The notes under the pieces: generated by a model
The model's input: the letters and a program-made list of their open reading frames with translations, nothing else
Databases searched by the model: none
Told to the model about the DNA's origin: nothing
Translations under genes and position numbers: made by a program
DNA from: Micromonospora inositola
GTDB taxonomy: Bacteria > Actinomycetota > Actinomycetes > Mycobacteriales > Micromonosporaceae
Assembly (NCBI RefSeq): GCF_900090285.1
Contig: NZ_LT607754.1
Coordinates: 3,250,001-3,314,000 of the forward strand
Direction: 5' to 3'
DNA: 64,000 nucleotides
In this document: positions 56,138-63,833 of the stretch, in pieces
Layout of the letters: each line of letters opens with the position of its first letter
Position numbering within the stretch: position 1 is the first letter of the stretch

Positions 56138-56355
56138 ACACGGGACACGCGGAGACGTGGACAAGATCATGGACAAGGCCACGGACACCATGGACAGGCG
56201 GACACGGACGGACACGGACACGCCGACCGTGGACAAGATCAGGACCCCGGACACGGACAACTGTCCGGACACCGTGGACAGTGGACACGGACGGACACCC
56301 GGTGTCCGGACAGCGCGGACAGGCTGGACAGGACAGCCGGACACGGTGACCCAAT
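56138..56355. repeat. GGACA repeat field, left block
   Basis: About 21 copies of GGACA, mostly GGACAC, GGACAA or GGACAG, lie in 215 bp on one strand, with two TGTCC copies in the opposite sense. Spacing is irregular (6-16 nt). All reading frames through it are low-complexity and mutually similar, so it is not a gene. Confidence 0.9.
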
Positions 56356-56372
56356 AGCCGGCCCGGACATGT

Positions 56373-56540
56373 CCTGACCTGCGGTTATGGCTCCGGGTGA
56401 ACTAGTTCAGGGTGTCCTAGGTCCGGCCCCATACCTGCGTTGACCCGGGAAAACGGCTCCGCACGACCTAGGACACGTAACCTAGGTTCGGCCCCATACC
56501 GCCCCTGACCTGCGGTTACGGCTCCGGACAACCTAGGTTG
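56373..56540. repeat. 65-bp iteron-like array with CTAG palindromes
   Basis: Two and a half units of about 65 bp. Shared blocks are CTGACCTGCGGTTA, GGCTCCG and GGCCCCATACC. Each full unit carries a pair of CTAG-centred palindromes 14-15 bp apart (CTAG at 56402, 56417, 56468, 56482 and 56533). Units 1 and 3 share 24 bp with one mismatch. The array sits between the two GGACA blocks and near the replication gene, as an origin would. Confidence 0.85.
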
Positions 56541-56720
56541 CCGGTGGACACGCAGACACCCGAGCCGCGGACATGTCCACGGACACGCGGACAAGATCAG
56601 GACACGGACACGCGCCCGGACGGGAAGTGTCCAGGCGCGTTGTCCAGGCTGTCCGTCCTACGTGTCCTGTCCGGACACGGTGGACAGGACGCGCTTACGA
56701 CGGACGCAGCGCGGACACGA
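56541..56720. repeat. GGACA repeat field, right block
   Basis: About 9 GGACA and 6 TGTCC copies in mixed orientation, continuing the motif of the left block past the iterons. The block ends about 35 nt before the stop codon of the HEPN-like gene. Confidence 0.85.
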
Positions 56721-56753
56721 CTGCCGGCCGACCCGGGAAGTGTGCACCCCGCA

Positions 56754-57251
56754 TCATCCCCAGGGCCGTGGCCCCATCTGATACTCGGCCACCATCCGCG
56801 CGAGGTGAGCATCCGATCCGGCGTCATCAATCACCCGACCAGCGTCTTCCAGCTCTTCCCTGGTCGCGGTTACCGCGTGATCACCGATGAAATCGACAGC
56901 CCCACGGATGTCAGGCTCAGCCTCGTCGATGATGACCGTGCTCGCGTGGACGAAACGGTTGCGCAAGACGCGGGCCCGATCAGCCTTGTCGAGGAAGCTT
57001 CGCAACCGGTCGGCAACCTCTTGCTCAATGACGCCGTCGTCCTCCCTGATCGCCAGGCATAGCCGGCACTGCTCGATTATCCGGACGAACGTCATCCTTT
57101 TGTTGGCCCGTCGCGCCGCGTCCGGCGACGTCATCCTCGGTGTCTGAAGCCAGGCGAGCAGGCTAGCGATGTTCACCTCCAGCCGCGCACCGCCGAGGAC
57201 GATCCGGCCGTACAGCTCCCTCACCTCTGGATCGTTCACGTCGAGTGGCAT
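56754..57251 (-). CDS. HEPN-like protein with RNxxxH motif
   Basis: 165 residues from ATG 57251; ATG 57290 is an alternative, and neither has a strong ribosome site. The chain is helical: VRELYGRIVLGGARLEVNIA, RMTFVRIIEQCRLCLAIRED, and DKADRARVLRNRFVHASTVI. The last holds R97-N98-x3-H102, the RX4-6H active site of HEPN ribonucleases found in toxins and abortive-infection proteins. It ends the leftward replication operon. The motif is seen; nuclease activity and an anti-phage role are inferred. No antitoxin partner (MNT or other) is adjacent. Confidence 0.65.
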   Translation of the reverse strand: MPLDVNDPEVRELYGRIVLGGARLEVNIASLLAWLQTPRMTSPDAARRANKRMTFVRIIEQCRLCLAIREDDGVIEQEVADRLRSFLDKADRARVLRNRFVHASTVIIDEAEPDIRGAVDFIGDHAVTATREELEDAGRVIDDAGSDAHLARMVAEYQMGPRPWG

Positions 57252-57307
57252 CCCGACATGGTCGCTGACTACGGAGAGAGGCACCAGCATCAGGAGGGGA
57301 CCATGGC

Positions 57308-57607
57308 TCACCGGGCCAACTCCAGGTGGCGCCGGTACGCGGACGACTGCCGGCCACGGAGCGCCGTCACCCACTCCGGCCGGAACGGCTCCGCCGCGAT
57401 CCGGATCCGCTCGTACTCATTGCCCCGGTGACAGTGCGAGATCCGCTCGGTGACGTCCCCGGGGGAGTGGTCCGGCTGCTCCACGGTGCCGGCTCCGTGC
57501 CAGTGCAGGCCGTTGCACGGCTCGCAGGGGACCACGAGGGACAGGGGCGTACCGGTGGACAGGTGGCGGTTGCTGGCGGCCAGGTAGCCGGTGACGGTCT
57601 GCGTCAT
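57308..57607 (-). CDS. Cys/His-rich small protein
   Basis: 99 residues from ATG 57607, preceded by GAAGGAAA. PCEPCNGLHWHGAG and ISHCHRGNEYERI supply four potential metal ligands, suggesting a zinc ribbon or a reduced HNH-like fold without the catalytic Asn. It is followed by the HEPN-like gene in the same direction. Function unknown. Confidence 0.65.
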   Translation of the reverse strand: MTQTVTGYLAASNRHLSTGTPLSLVVPCEPCNGLHWHGAGTVEQPDHSPGDVTERISHCHRGNEYERIRIAAEPFRPEWVTALRGRQSSAYRRHLELAR

Positions 57608-57690
57608 GACCGTTTCCTTCGTGGTCAGGTTGATCGGCCAGGGAGGGATGACCTCCCCCCGCCTTGCTTTTCGATTGCTCCCCCACCGGC

Positions 57691-57800
57691 CCCGGTGACC
57701 TCCCCCCTCCCGCTCCCCCTAGAGGGCGGGGGAGCGGGGGAGGTGGAGGTGACCTCCCCCGCTCCCCCGGGGGGAGGTGGGGGGACGTGGGGGGAGGTCA
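57691..57800. repeat. Polypurine/polypyrimidine inverted-repeat tract
   Basis: Runs of C (CTCCCCCCTCCCGCTCCCCC) and G (GGGCGGGGGAGCGGGGGAGG) alternate twice over about 110 bp, with GGTGACCTCCCCC and GGGGGGAGGTCAC at the ends. Large stem-loops and quadruplex forms are possible. It lies directly behind the replication gene stop and ahead of the 57308-57607 gene, a place for transcription attenuation. Confidence 0.75.
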
Positions 57801-59930
57801 CTGCTCGGCGCTCTCTCCCTGGCCGCTCTGGCCGTCCACCTCCGGCGCGAGGCGGTGGAGCTTGGCGTTGCGTAGTCCCCGCTCCACGAGCACCCGGCCG
57901 GAGTCCTCCAGCCACGCGAGCGCCTTGCCCACGTCTCCCTTGCGGACGTGGGCGCGTCTCTCAATTTCGGCCAGGGACAGCGGCTCCGGGCGACCGTCCA
58001 GGGCAGCGACCACGGCGGCCACGGGCTTACGGAGGTGGCTCGGGATCGGGTTGGTGTCGTCCGCCTCGTCCTCGTCCACGAACGGAGGCCACAGGATCAG
58101 GCTGACCATTTCGCCGCTCGTGGCATCCCCCACGAGATCCCCGATGTGGGTCAGGTTGGCCTCGTCCGCCTTGCCGTACGGCCGGAGTCCACCGTTGCGA
58201 TCCTTGGTGATCAGGACCTTAGAAACGCCCTTGGAGCCGCGTCCCCACGTCTTCGTGACCTCCATCGTGAACATCACGCCCGTGAGTCCGGCCAACTTGT
58301 GCTGCGCCCCGATGCTGTACCGGCCGCGCGCGTCCCGGTTCTTCACCACGTGGTCAGTGGTGAGCGTGGCCGTCCCGAGGGTCAGAGCCGGTTTCACGAG
58401 CGCCTGACGCCACTTCGCGATGTCGTCCTGACTCATGATGTCCTGACCCATGAGCGCGGCACCTTCGGTCCATCCGTCGTACACGAGCAGTTCCGCCGGA
58501 CCGTCCGGGAAGGTGAGCAGCGCGAGCACGTCACCGGCCCGCGGCGCGCCTTCCGGCCGGACGTAGCGGAACTGTCCGGATGCCGGCCGGAGCCGGTCCG
58601 CCAGTACGCCGAGATCCAGCAGGCGACCGACCACCGTTGCCGCGTCATCCTCGAAATCCACGTACAGCACCCGGCCACCGGAGAGCAGCACGTCCCGGGC
58701 GCACATGAGCGCGAACCACGTCTTGCCGCTCTCCGGCTCACCGGCCACCGCGTGCTCTTTGCCCCGGTAGAGCAGCGCCACGCCGTCCTGACGCTGCGCT
58801 AGCTCCGGCACCACCCGCACGCGCTTCCCGGAGAGCACGTCCGTGAGGTCATCAGCCGTCCAGCCCGGCGCGGCCTGCTCTCCCTGGCCGGTGCTCTCCA
58901 GGTGGTCCGGCACGACGGTCCACGGGTCCGCCTTGCCGTCCCGGATGCCGTTGCGGATCTGCGTGTCTGCGTCCCGGTGCGTCCGCTGGTATCCGTTGGC
59001 CTGCGCCGCGTCCAGGAGGGTCCGGTGTGCCTCCGGCTCCGTCATGAAGCCGGCAGCCACGCAGCGACCCGCGATCACCGCGACACCGGCCAGGAGGTTG
59101 CTCCGCCCGTTGCCTTCGGTGGTCAGCGACCGGAAGCGGTCCACCTGCTCCGCGAAGGTGGCGAGCCCACCGGCACGTGACTTCGTGCCAGCGCCACCGA
59201 TCAGCATGGACGCCGGGGGGAACGGGTCCGCCACCGTGCCCGGCGTGCTCACCGGAGCCGGCTCCGGCTCGGTCAGGAAGGCGAGCCACGCGGCCGGTAG
59301 CTCCGGCAGCTCCGTCCGCTCCGGCACCCGGCCGCTCGGCTCCCCGTCCGGTCCGTACCACCGGTACGGCTGCCCGGTCCCGGGGTGGATGCTCGGCGCT
59401 ACCACGGCGTACCGGTGGCCGCGGTGGATGATCTCCACGTCCTCCCCGTACGCCTTGCGGAAACGCTGCTCCGCGTCGGCCAGGTCGGTACCGGTGCCGG
59501 GGACGTGGAAGAAGTGGATCCGGGACGGCTGCCCGGGGCCGCGCGATGTGCTGGACCATGTGGCCGGCAGCTCCCCGAGGTCCGCTACGGCCTTTGCCAG
59601 CGATTCCGCGCCGCGCTTGTCTCCGTAGCTGTCCACGTCGATTCCGACCGTGCCGGCCATGCGGAGCCCGATGTTGTGCGCTGCCTCCGGACCCTCCGTC
59701 CAGGCGTGGAGATCCGGGCCGGAGACGTTACGACCTTCCCTGCCGGTGTATCCCCGCGGCGGCCACTTCTTTTCCTTGACCGGGATCGGATTGGCCCAAC
59801 CGGCGCGCCAGTACGCCATTGCGTGCGAGGCGTACGGACCCGAATTACCAACTTCCGCGTTAGAATCGGAGGCGGTGGTCATAGTGGGAGCGCCTTGCTG
59901 GGGAGCGGGGCGCTTTTCCATGTCGGTCAT
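57798..59930 (-). CDS. PrimPol-RecA-like helicase replication protein
   Basis: 710 residues. The N-terminal bifunctional primase/polymerase domain (about 30-215) shows HNIGLRMAGTVGIDVDSYGD with the metal pair D98 and D100, GQPSRIHFFHVPG, and HRYAVVAPSIHPGTGQPYRW. A linker leads to a RecA/RepA-type ATPase: Walker A AVAGEPESGKTWFALMCARD (about 394-413), a Walker B-like AELLVYDGW, and TTDHVVKNRDARGRYSIGA. A winged helix (LSLAEIERRAHVRKGDVGK) ends the chain. This layout occurs in replicases of satellites, plasmids and integrative elements. Translation is coupled to the small gene before it (ATGA). Confidence 0.9.
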   Translation of the reverse strand: MTDMEKRPAPQQGAPTMTTASDSNAEVGNSGPYASHAMAYWRAGWANPIPVKEKKWPPRGYTGREGRNVSGPDLHAWTEGPEAAHNIGLRMAGTVGIDVDSYGDKRGAESLAKAVADLGELPATWSSTSRGPGQPSRIHFFHVPGTGTDLADAEQRFRKAYGEDVEIIHRGHRYAVVAPSIHPGTGQPYRWYGPDGEPSGRVPERTELPELPAAWLAFLTEPEPAPVSTPGTVADPFPPASMLIGGAGTKSRAGGLATFAEQVDRFRSLTTEGNGRSNLLAGVAVIAGRCVAAGFMTEPEAHRTLLDAAQANGYQRTHRDADTQIRNGIRDGKADPWTVVPDHLESTGQGEQAAPGWTADDLTDVLSGKRVRVVPELAQRQDGVALLYRGKEHAVAGEPESGKTWFALMCARDVLLSGGRVLYVDFEDDAATVVGRLLDLGVLADRLRPASGQFRYVRPEGAPRAGDVLALLTFPDGPAELLVYDGWTEGAALMGQDIMSQDDIAKWRQALVKPALTLGTATLTTDHVVKNRDARGRYSIGAQHKLAGLTGVMFTMEVTKTWGRGSKGVSKVLITKDRNGGLRPYGKADEANLTHIGDLVGDATSGEMVSLILWPPFVDEDEADDTNPIPSHLRKPVAAVVAALDGRPEPLSLAEIERRAHVRKGDVGKALAWLEDSGRVLVERGLRNAKLHRLAPEVDGQSGQGESAEQ

Positions 59931-60130
59931 CGCGCGGCCACCGCCGGAGCGAACACGGCTCGCAGCTTGGCCACCTGATCGGCGGACAGGTCCGGAGCCC
60001 GGTTCACCACTGCGGCCACGGCACTGGCGAGGTGCGCCTGACTGGCGATTTCCTTACGCCGGTCCGGGGAGAGGCTAGCGGCGCGGGCGCGGCCGGCACG
60101 GGACGCGCGCTCGGTGGTGGACATGGGCAT
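59927..60130 (-). CDS. Small basic protein upstream of the replication gene
   Basis: 67 residues. ERASRAGRARAASLSPDRRK with EIASQAHLASAVAAVVNRAP resembles short actinobacterial proteins of the ribbon or helix type that precede replication genes. It overlaps the PrimPol ATG by 4 nt. It may aid or regulate replication initiation. An alternative start is ATG 60124. Confidence 0.6.
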   Translation of the reverse strand: MPMSTTERASRAGRARAASLSPDRRKEIASQAHLASAVAAVVNRAPDLSADQVAKLRAVFAPAVAAR

Positions 60131-60309
60131 TGGATTGCTCCACTCAACAAAGGGATTGTGAGTGGGCTCTCTGTCGGCGCTAACCGATTCCTAGCCCTGC
60201 CGGATGCGCGCTCCGGAACGTGCGCCATACGAGGGGAGCCGCATTCCGGTTTGCTAGCCGGCCTAGCGTCCGCCGTGGCGGAAGGGTCCGTTCCCTGCTC
60301 TGCCTCCAA

Positions 60310-60396
60310 TGTAGCAAGCCGCTAACGCAATCCGCTATTACTAAATTGTTAGTAAGTCTCCATTCCTACGCAATTCTTAGTGTGTTCTTAGTAAGT
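60310..60396. promoter_or_regulatory. AT-rich control region at the right end of the element
   Basis: The inverted repeat TTACTAA (60338-60344) / TTAGTAA (60349-60355) has a 4-nt loop, and direct repeats TTCTTAGT (60374-60381) and TTCTTAGTAAG (60385-60395) follow. This is the most AT-rich stretch of the element and lies upstream of the leftward replication operon, so it probably holds its promoter and operator, and possibly arms of the attachment site. Confidence 0.65.
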
Positions 60397-60452
60397 GGGT
60401 GCCCGTGAGCAGGGCAGACACCGAAGGTTCTTAACCCGCCTTGGTTGCGGTG

Positions 60453-60456
60453 TGAC
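60453..60456. other. attR crossover core (TGAC)
   Basis: The right edge reads GTTGCGGTGTGACCCACCTG; TGAC at 60453-60456 matches the left core and sits in the same codon phase. Joining the two restores ATG ACC CAC CTG AAC in comEC. Confidence 0.75.
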
Positions 60457-62062
60457 CCACCTGAACGCGGTCTCCGGCTCGAACGTCGCCATCGTGGTCG
60501 GCGCGGTGCTGCTGCTCGCCCGCTGGGCCCGGGCCGGTCCCCGGACGGCCGTCGTGGCGTGCGGGCTGGCCCTGATCGGCTTCGTCATCCTGGTTCGACC
60601 GTCGCCGAGCGTGGTCCGGGCCGCCACCATGGGGGCGATCGGCCTGGCCGCGCTCGCCGCCGGCCGACCCCGGGCCGCGCTGCCTGCCCTCTGCGCCGCG
60701 GTCACCGTGCTGGTGCTGGTCGACCCGGAGCTGGCCGGCGACGCCGGCTTCGCCCTGTCCGTGTTCGCCACCGCCGGGCTGCTGCTGCTCGCCCCCGGCT
60801 GGCGGGACGCGCTGCGTCGTCGGGGCGTACCGGTGGGGCTGGCCGAGGCGCTGGCGGTGCCGGCGGCCGCCCAGCTCACCTGCGGCCCGGTGGTCGCCGG
60901 CATCTCCGGGACGGTCAGCCTGGTCGCCGTGCCCGCCAACCTGCTGGCGGTGCCGGCCATCGCACCGGCCACCGTGCTCGGCGTCGCCGCGGCCGTGGTG
61001 TCGCCGGTCTGGCCGGCGGGAGCCGAGTTCGCCGCCTGGTTGGCGAGCTGGCCGGTCCGCTGGCTGGTGACCGTGGCCGGGTACGGGGCGGGGCTGCCGG
61101 CCGGGACCCTGCCGTGGCCCGGCGGGCTGACCGGGGCGCTGCTGCTGGCCGGGCTCACCGTGGCGCTGCTGCTCGCCACCCGGCGACCGCTGGTCCGGCG
61201 GCTCGTCGCGGTGTGCGCCGTCGCGGTGGTGCTCGGCACGCTGCCCGTCCGGCTGCTGGCCGGCTGCTGGCCACCGCCCGGCTGGGTGGTGGTGGCCTGC
61301 GCGGTGGGGCAGGGCGACGCGCTGGTGCTGCCGGTCGCCGCCGGTCGGGCGGTGGTCGTCGACGCCGGCCCCGACCCGGCCGGTGTGGACGGCTGCCTGC
61401 GCCGGCTGGGCGTACGCGAGGTGCCGCTGCTGGTCGTCAGCCACTTCCACGCCGACCACGTCGGCGGGGTCGCCGGGGTGTTCCGGGGCCGCCGGGTGGC
61501 GGGCGTGCTCGCCCCACAGTGGTCGGAGCCCGCCTTCGGGGTGTCCCAGGTACGCGTCGCCGCACTGGCCGGTGCGGCGGGCCTGCGTACCGCGCCGGTG
61601 GGCTGGAGCTGGCGGGCCGGGGAAGTGGAGCTCGTGGCGCTCGGGCCGCCGTACCCGCTGCGGGGCAGCCGGTCGGATCCGAACAACAACTCCCTGGTGC
61701 TGGCCGCAACCGTGGCCGGGGTGCGGATCCTGCTGCTCGGCGACGCCGAGACCGAGGAGCAGCGGGCGTTGCGGGAGGCGCTGCCGTCCGGGGCGTTCCG
61801 GGCCGACGTGCTGAAGGTCGCCCACCACGGCTCGGCGTACCAGGACCCGGAGTTCCTCGACGCGGTCCGGCCGTCGGTCGCGCTGGTCTCGGTCGGTGTG
61901 GGCAACGACTACGGACACCCCAACCCCGGGCTGCTGACCCGACTGTCCCGCGCCGGCGCCCGGGTGCTGCGGACCGACATCGACGGGGACGTCGCGGTGG
62001 TGCGGGACCGGCGCGGACTGGCGGTGGTGGCCCGCGGCACCCGACCGGGACGGCAGCCGTGA
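60455..62062 (+). pseudogene. comEC: comEC 3' half, displaced by element insertion
   Basis: 535 codons. It begins with the conserved ComEC segment THLNAVSGSNVAIVVGAVLL, runs through some eight further membrane segments, and ends with the metallo-beta-lactamase-like domain (VACAVGQGDALVLPVAAGRA, LVVSHFHADHVGGVAGVFRG, LKVAHHGSAY, NDYGHPNP). The reading frame is intact. An in-frame GTG at 60395 inside the element, and the GTG at 60452, could start translation, but neither has a ribosome site. Joined to the 5' half it gives 825 residues, the normal ComEC size. Confidence 0.93.
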
Positions 62063-62306
62063 CGCGTTCCGGTGCGCGGGGCTGCTGGCGCGATCGTCCT
62101 GGCGTCCACGCCCCCGGTCCGTCGCAGCCGTCACCTTCTTTGGCGAAGCAGGCAGGCGGGCCGCCCGGACGGAGTGGCCGACCAATCGAGGCAGCTTGTT
62201 GCGGTAGCAGGTGGGTCGACTCAAATGTCGGGATTGGCGCTGAGTGCGGGCTGCGCCGTCACAGTCGCCGATGACCAGGCACGATCCGGTCGAGGGCCGT
62301 GCGAAT
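62063..62306. other. Intergenic stretch comEC-holA
   Basis: 244 nt with no credible gene on either strand. It contains a slightly AT-richer patch (TTGTTGCGGTAGCAGG, 62198-62213) that may hold the holA promoter. No hairpin terminator was found. Confidence 0.5.
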
Positions 62307-63287
62307 ATGGGCGGCGTGACCCCCGCCAGCCTGCCTCCTATTCTGCTTGTCCTCGGCGACGAGGAGCTGCTCGCCACGCGAGCGGTCAGCGACACCGTCG
62401 CCAAGGCGCGTGCCGTCGACCCGGACGTGGACGTCCGGGAGTACCAGGCCGGCGCCCTGGCGGTGGGGGAGATCGCCGAGATGCTCAGCCCGTCGCTGTT
62501 CGGCGGCCGCCGGGTGCTCGTGCTGCGCGCCGGGCAGGACGCCCGGAAGGACCTGGTCACCGCGCTGCTGGCGTACGCGAAGAACCCCGACCCCGAGGTG
62601 CAGCTCGTCGTGCTGCACCTCGGCGGCGCGAAGGGAAAGGCCTTCGCCGACGGGCTGCGCGCGGCCGGCGCGACCGTGGTGCCGGCGGCGAAGCTGAAGG
62701 GGCACCGGGAGCGGGCGGCCTTCGTCCGGGACGAGATCCGCCGGGGTGGCGGCCGGTGCACCGACGACGCCGCCGAGGCGCTCATCGCGGCCGTCGGCAC
62801 CGACCTGCGGGAACTGGCCGCCGCCTGCTCGCAGCTCATCGCCGACACCGACGGCCGGATCGGGGCCGACACGGTGGCCCGCTACTACCGCGGCCGGGTC
62901 GAGGTGACCGGCTTCACCGTCGCCGACGCGACCATGGTCGGTGACGTCCCCGCCGCGCTGGAGGCGCTGCGCTGGGCGCTGCACGTCGGCGTCGACCCGG
63001 TGCCGATCGCCGACGCGCTCGCCGACGGCGTACGCACGGTGGCCCGGGTGGCCTCCGCCGGCCGAGGCACGCCGTACCAGCTGGCCAGCAGCCTCGGCAT
63101 GCCGGCCTGGAAGATCGAGCGGGCGCAGCGACAGGGGCGGGGCTGGACGCCGGAGGGCCTGGTGCACGCGATGCGCGCCGCCGCCGAGTGCAACGCGGCC
63201 GTCAAGGGCGGCGCCGACGACCGGGCGTACGCGCTGGAGCGGGCGGTCTTCTCGGTCGCCGCCGCCCGGCGGGGCGGCGCCCGGTGA
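62307..63287 (+). CDS. holA: DNA polymerase III subunit delta
   Basis: Clamp-loader subunit that opens the beta ring. 326 residues from ATG 62307; the frame opens at 62244, and a GTG three codons later (62316) is also possible. The family text is ILLVLGDEELLATRAVSDTV, FGGRRVLVLRAGQD, EVQLVVLHLGGAKGKAF, and a C-terminal LASSLGMPAWKIERAQRQGR. It follows comEC as in mycobacteria. Its stop overlaps the GTG of the next gene. Confidence 0.93.
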   Translation: MGGVTPASLPPILLVLGDEELLATRAVSDTVAKARAVDPDVDVREYQAGALAVGEIAEMLSPSLFGGRRVLVLRAGQDARKDLVTALLAYAKNPDPEVQLVVLHLGGAKGKAFADGLRAAGATVVPAAKLKGHRERAAFVRDEIRRGGGRCTDDAAEALIAAVGTDLRELAAACSQLIADTDGRIGADTVARYYRGRVEVTGFTVADATMVGDVPAALEALRWALHVGVDPVPIADALADGVRTVARVASAGRGTPYQLASSLGMPAWKIERAQRQGRGWTPEGLVHAMRAAAECNAAVKGGADDRAYALERAVFSVAAARRGGAR

Positions 63288-63763
63288 CCCGATCCCCCCG
63301 TATGGGCTGGGCGACGGTCCCCACCGACCAGGAGCGGTACCGGCCGCTGTACGCCCGGGTCCTCGCGCTGCGCTTCGTCAACCCGGGCGGGGTGCTGTGC
63401 TTCCTCTTCTTCGAGGGCTCCGTCGCGCTCGCGGTGCTGCTCGCCCTCGCCGAGCTGGTCACCTGGTGGGCGGTGCTGGTGCTGCCGGTCGCGGTGGCGG
63501 CGATGGTGAAGCTCAACGACCTGGTCGCCGAGGTGGTGGTCCGCACCGCGGCGCTGGTGCCGGAGCAGGAACGCGACCGGTTCCGCCGGCAGATGGAGCC
63601 GGTGGTCGGCCGGGCCCGGGTGCCGTCCGCCCCGCGCGCACTCCCCGGCGTGGTCCTCGGCTCCGACCCGACGCTGCGCGCCGCCCGCCCCGGCGACCAG
63701 GTCGCCCGGTACGACGAGGGCGCCTCATGGACGGACCCGGTCCGGCGCGACCCGACGCGCTGA
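63284..63763 (+). CDS. Small membrane protein downstream of holA
   Basis: 159 residues from the GTG at 63284, overlapping the holA stop (GTGA). Two adjacent hydrophobic segments (GGVLCFLFFEGSVALAVLLA and VTWWAVLVLPVAVAAMVKLN) are followed by a hydrophilic C-terminus with RDRFRRQMEPVVG. Function unknown. The overlap makes it part of the holA unit. Confidence 0.75.
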   Translation: MTRSPRMGWATVPTDQERYRPLYARVLALRFVNPGGVLCFLFFEGSVALAVLLALAELVTWWAVLVLPVAVAAMVKLNDLVAEVVVRTAALVPEQERDRFRRQMEPVVGRARVPSAPRALPGVVLGSDPTLRAARPGDQVARYDEGASWTDPVRRDPTR

Positions 63764-63780
63764 CCGCGGATACGCAGACA

Positions 63781-63816
63781 GCCGGAAGCCCCGGGTCAGT
63801 GCCCGGGGCTTCCGGC
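63781..63816. terminator. Bidirectional terminator holA unit / rpsT
   Basis: Perfect 15-bp stem GCCGGAAGCCCCGGG / CCCGGGGCTTCCGGC with a 6-nt loop, between convergent genes. Confidence 0.88.
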
Positions 63817-63833
63817 AGATCTACAGGCGCTCG

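Larger units (their letters stand above)
50643..60456. mobile_element. 9.8-kb serine-integrase element in comEC, satellite-like
   Basis: The outer bounds are the TGAC shared by both comEC break points (50643-50646 and 60453-60456), 9810 bp apart. Contents: a large serine integrase at the left edge, small zinc-ribbon-like proteins, an AlpA-like HTH protein, a leftward block with a TerS-like gene, a GyrB-motif frame, a repeat-rich putative origin, a leftward replication block (small protein, PrimPol-helicase, Cys/His protein, HEPN-like protein) and an AT-rich right-end control region. No virion, lysis, relaxase or TraB/FtsK gene is seen. This suits a phage satellite or a minimal integrative replicon. 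Confidence 0.9.

Noticed and set aside
56075..56377. His/Asp/Gly-rich repeat protein in the GGACA field
   Set aside because: Every frame there gives similar low-complexity text and the DNA repeat itself explains it; no ribosome site.
56138..56720. CRISPR array
   Set aside because: The repeats are 5-6 bp without regular spacing or unique spacers, and no cas genes are nearby.
57798..57964. Forward frames across the PrimPol region such as 57948-58802
   Set aside because: Antisense shadows without ribosome sites; the reverse strand has clear PrimPol and ATPase motifs.
50643..60456. Full AICE (pSAM2-type conjugative element)
   Set aside because: Replicase and integrase are present, but there is no TraB/FtsK-like transfer gene and the integrase is of the serine type.
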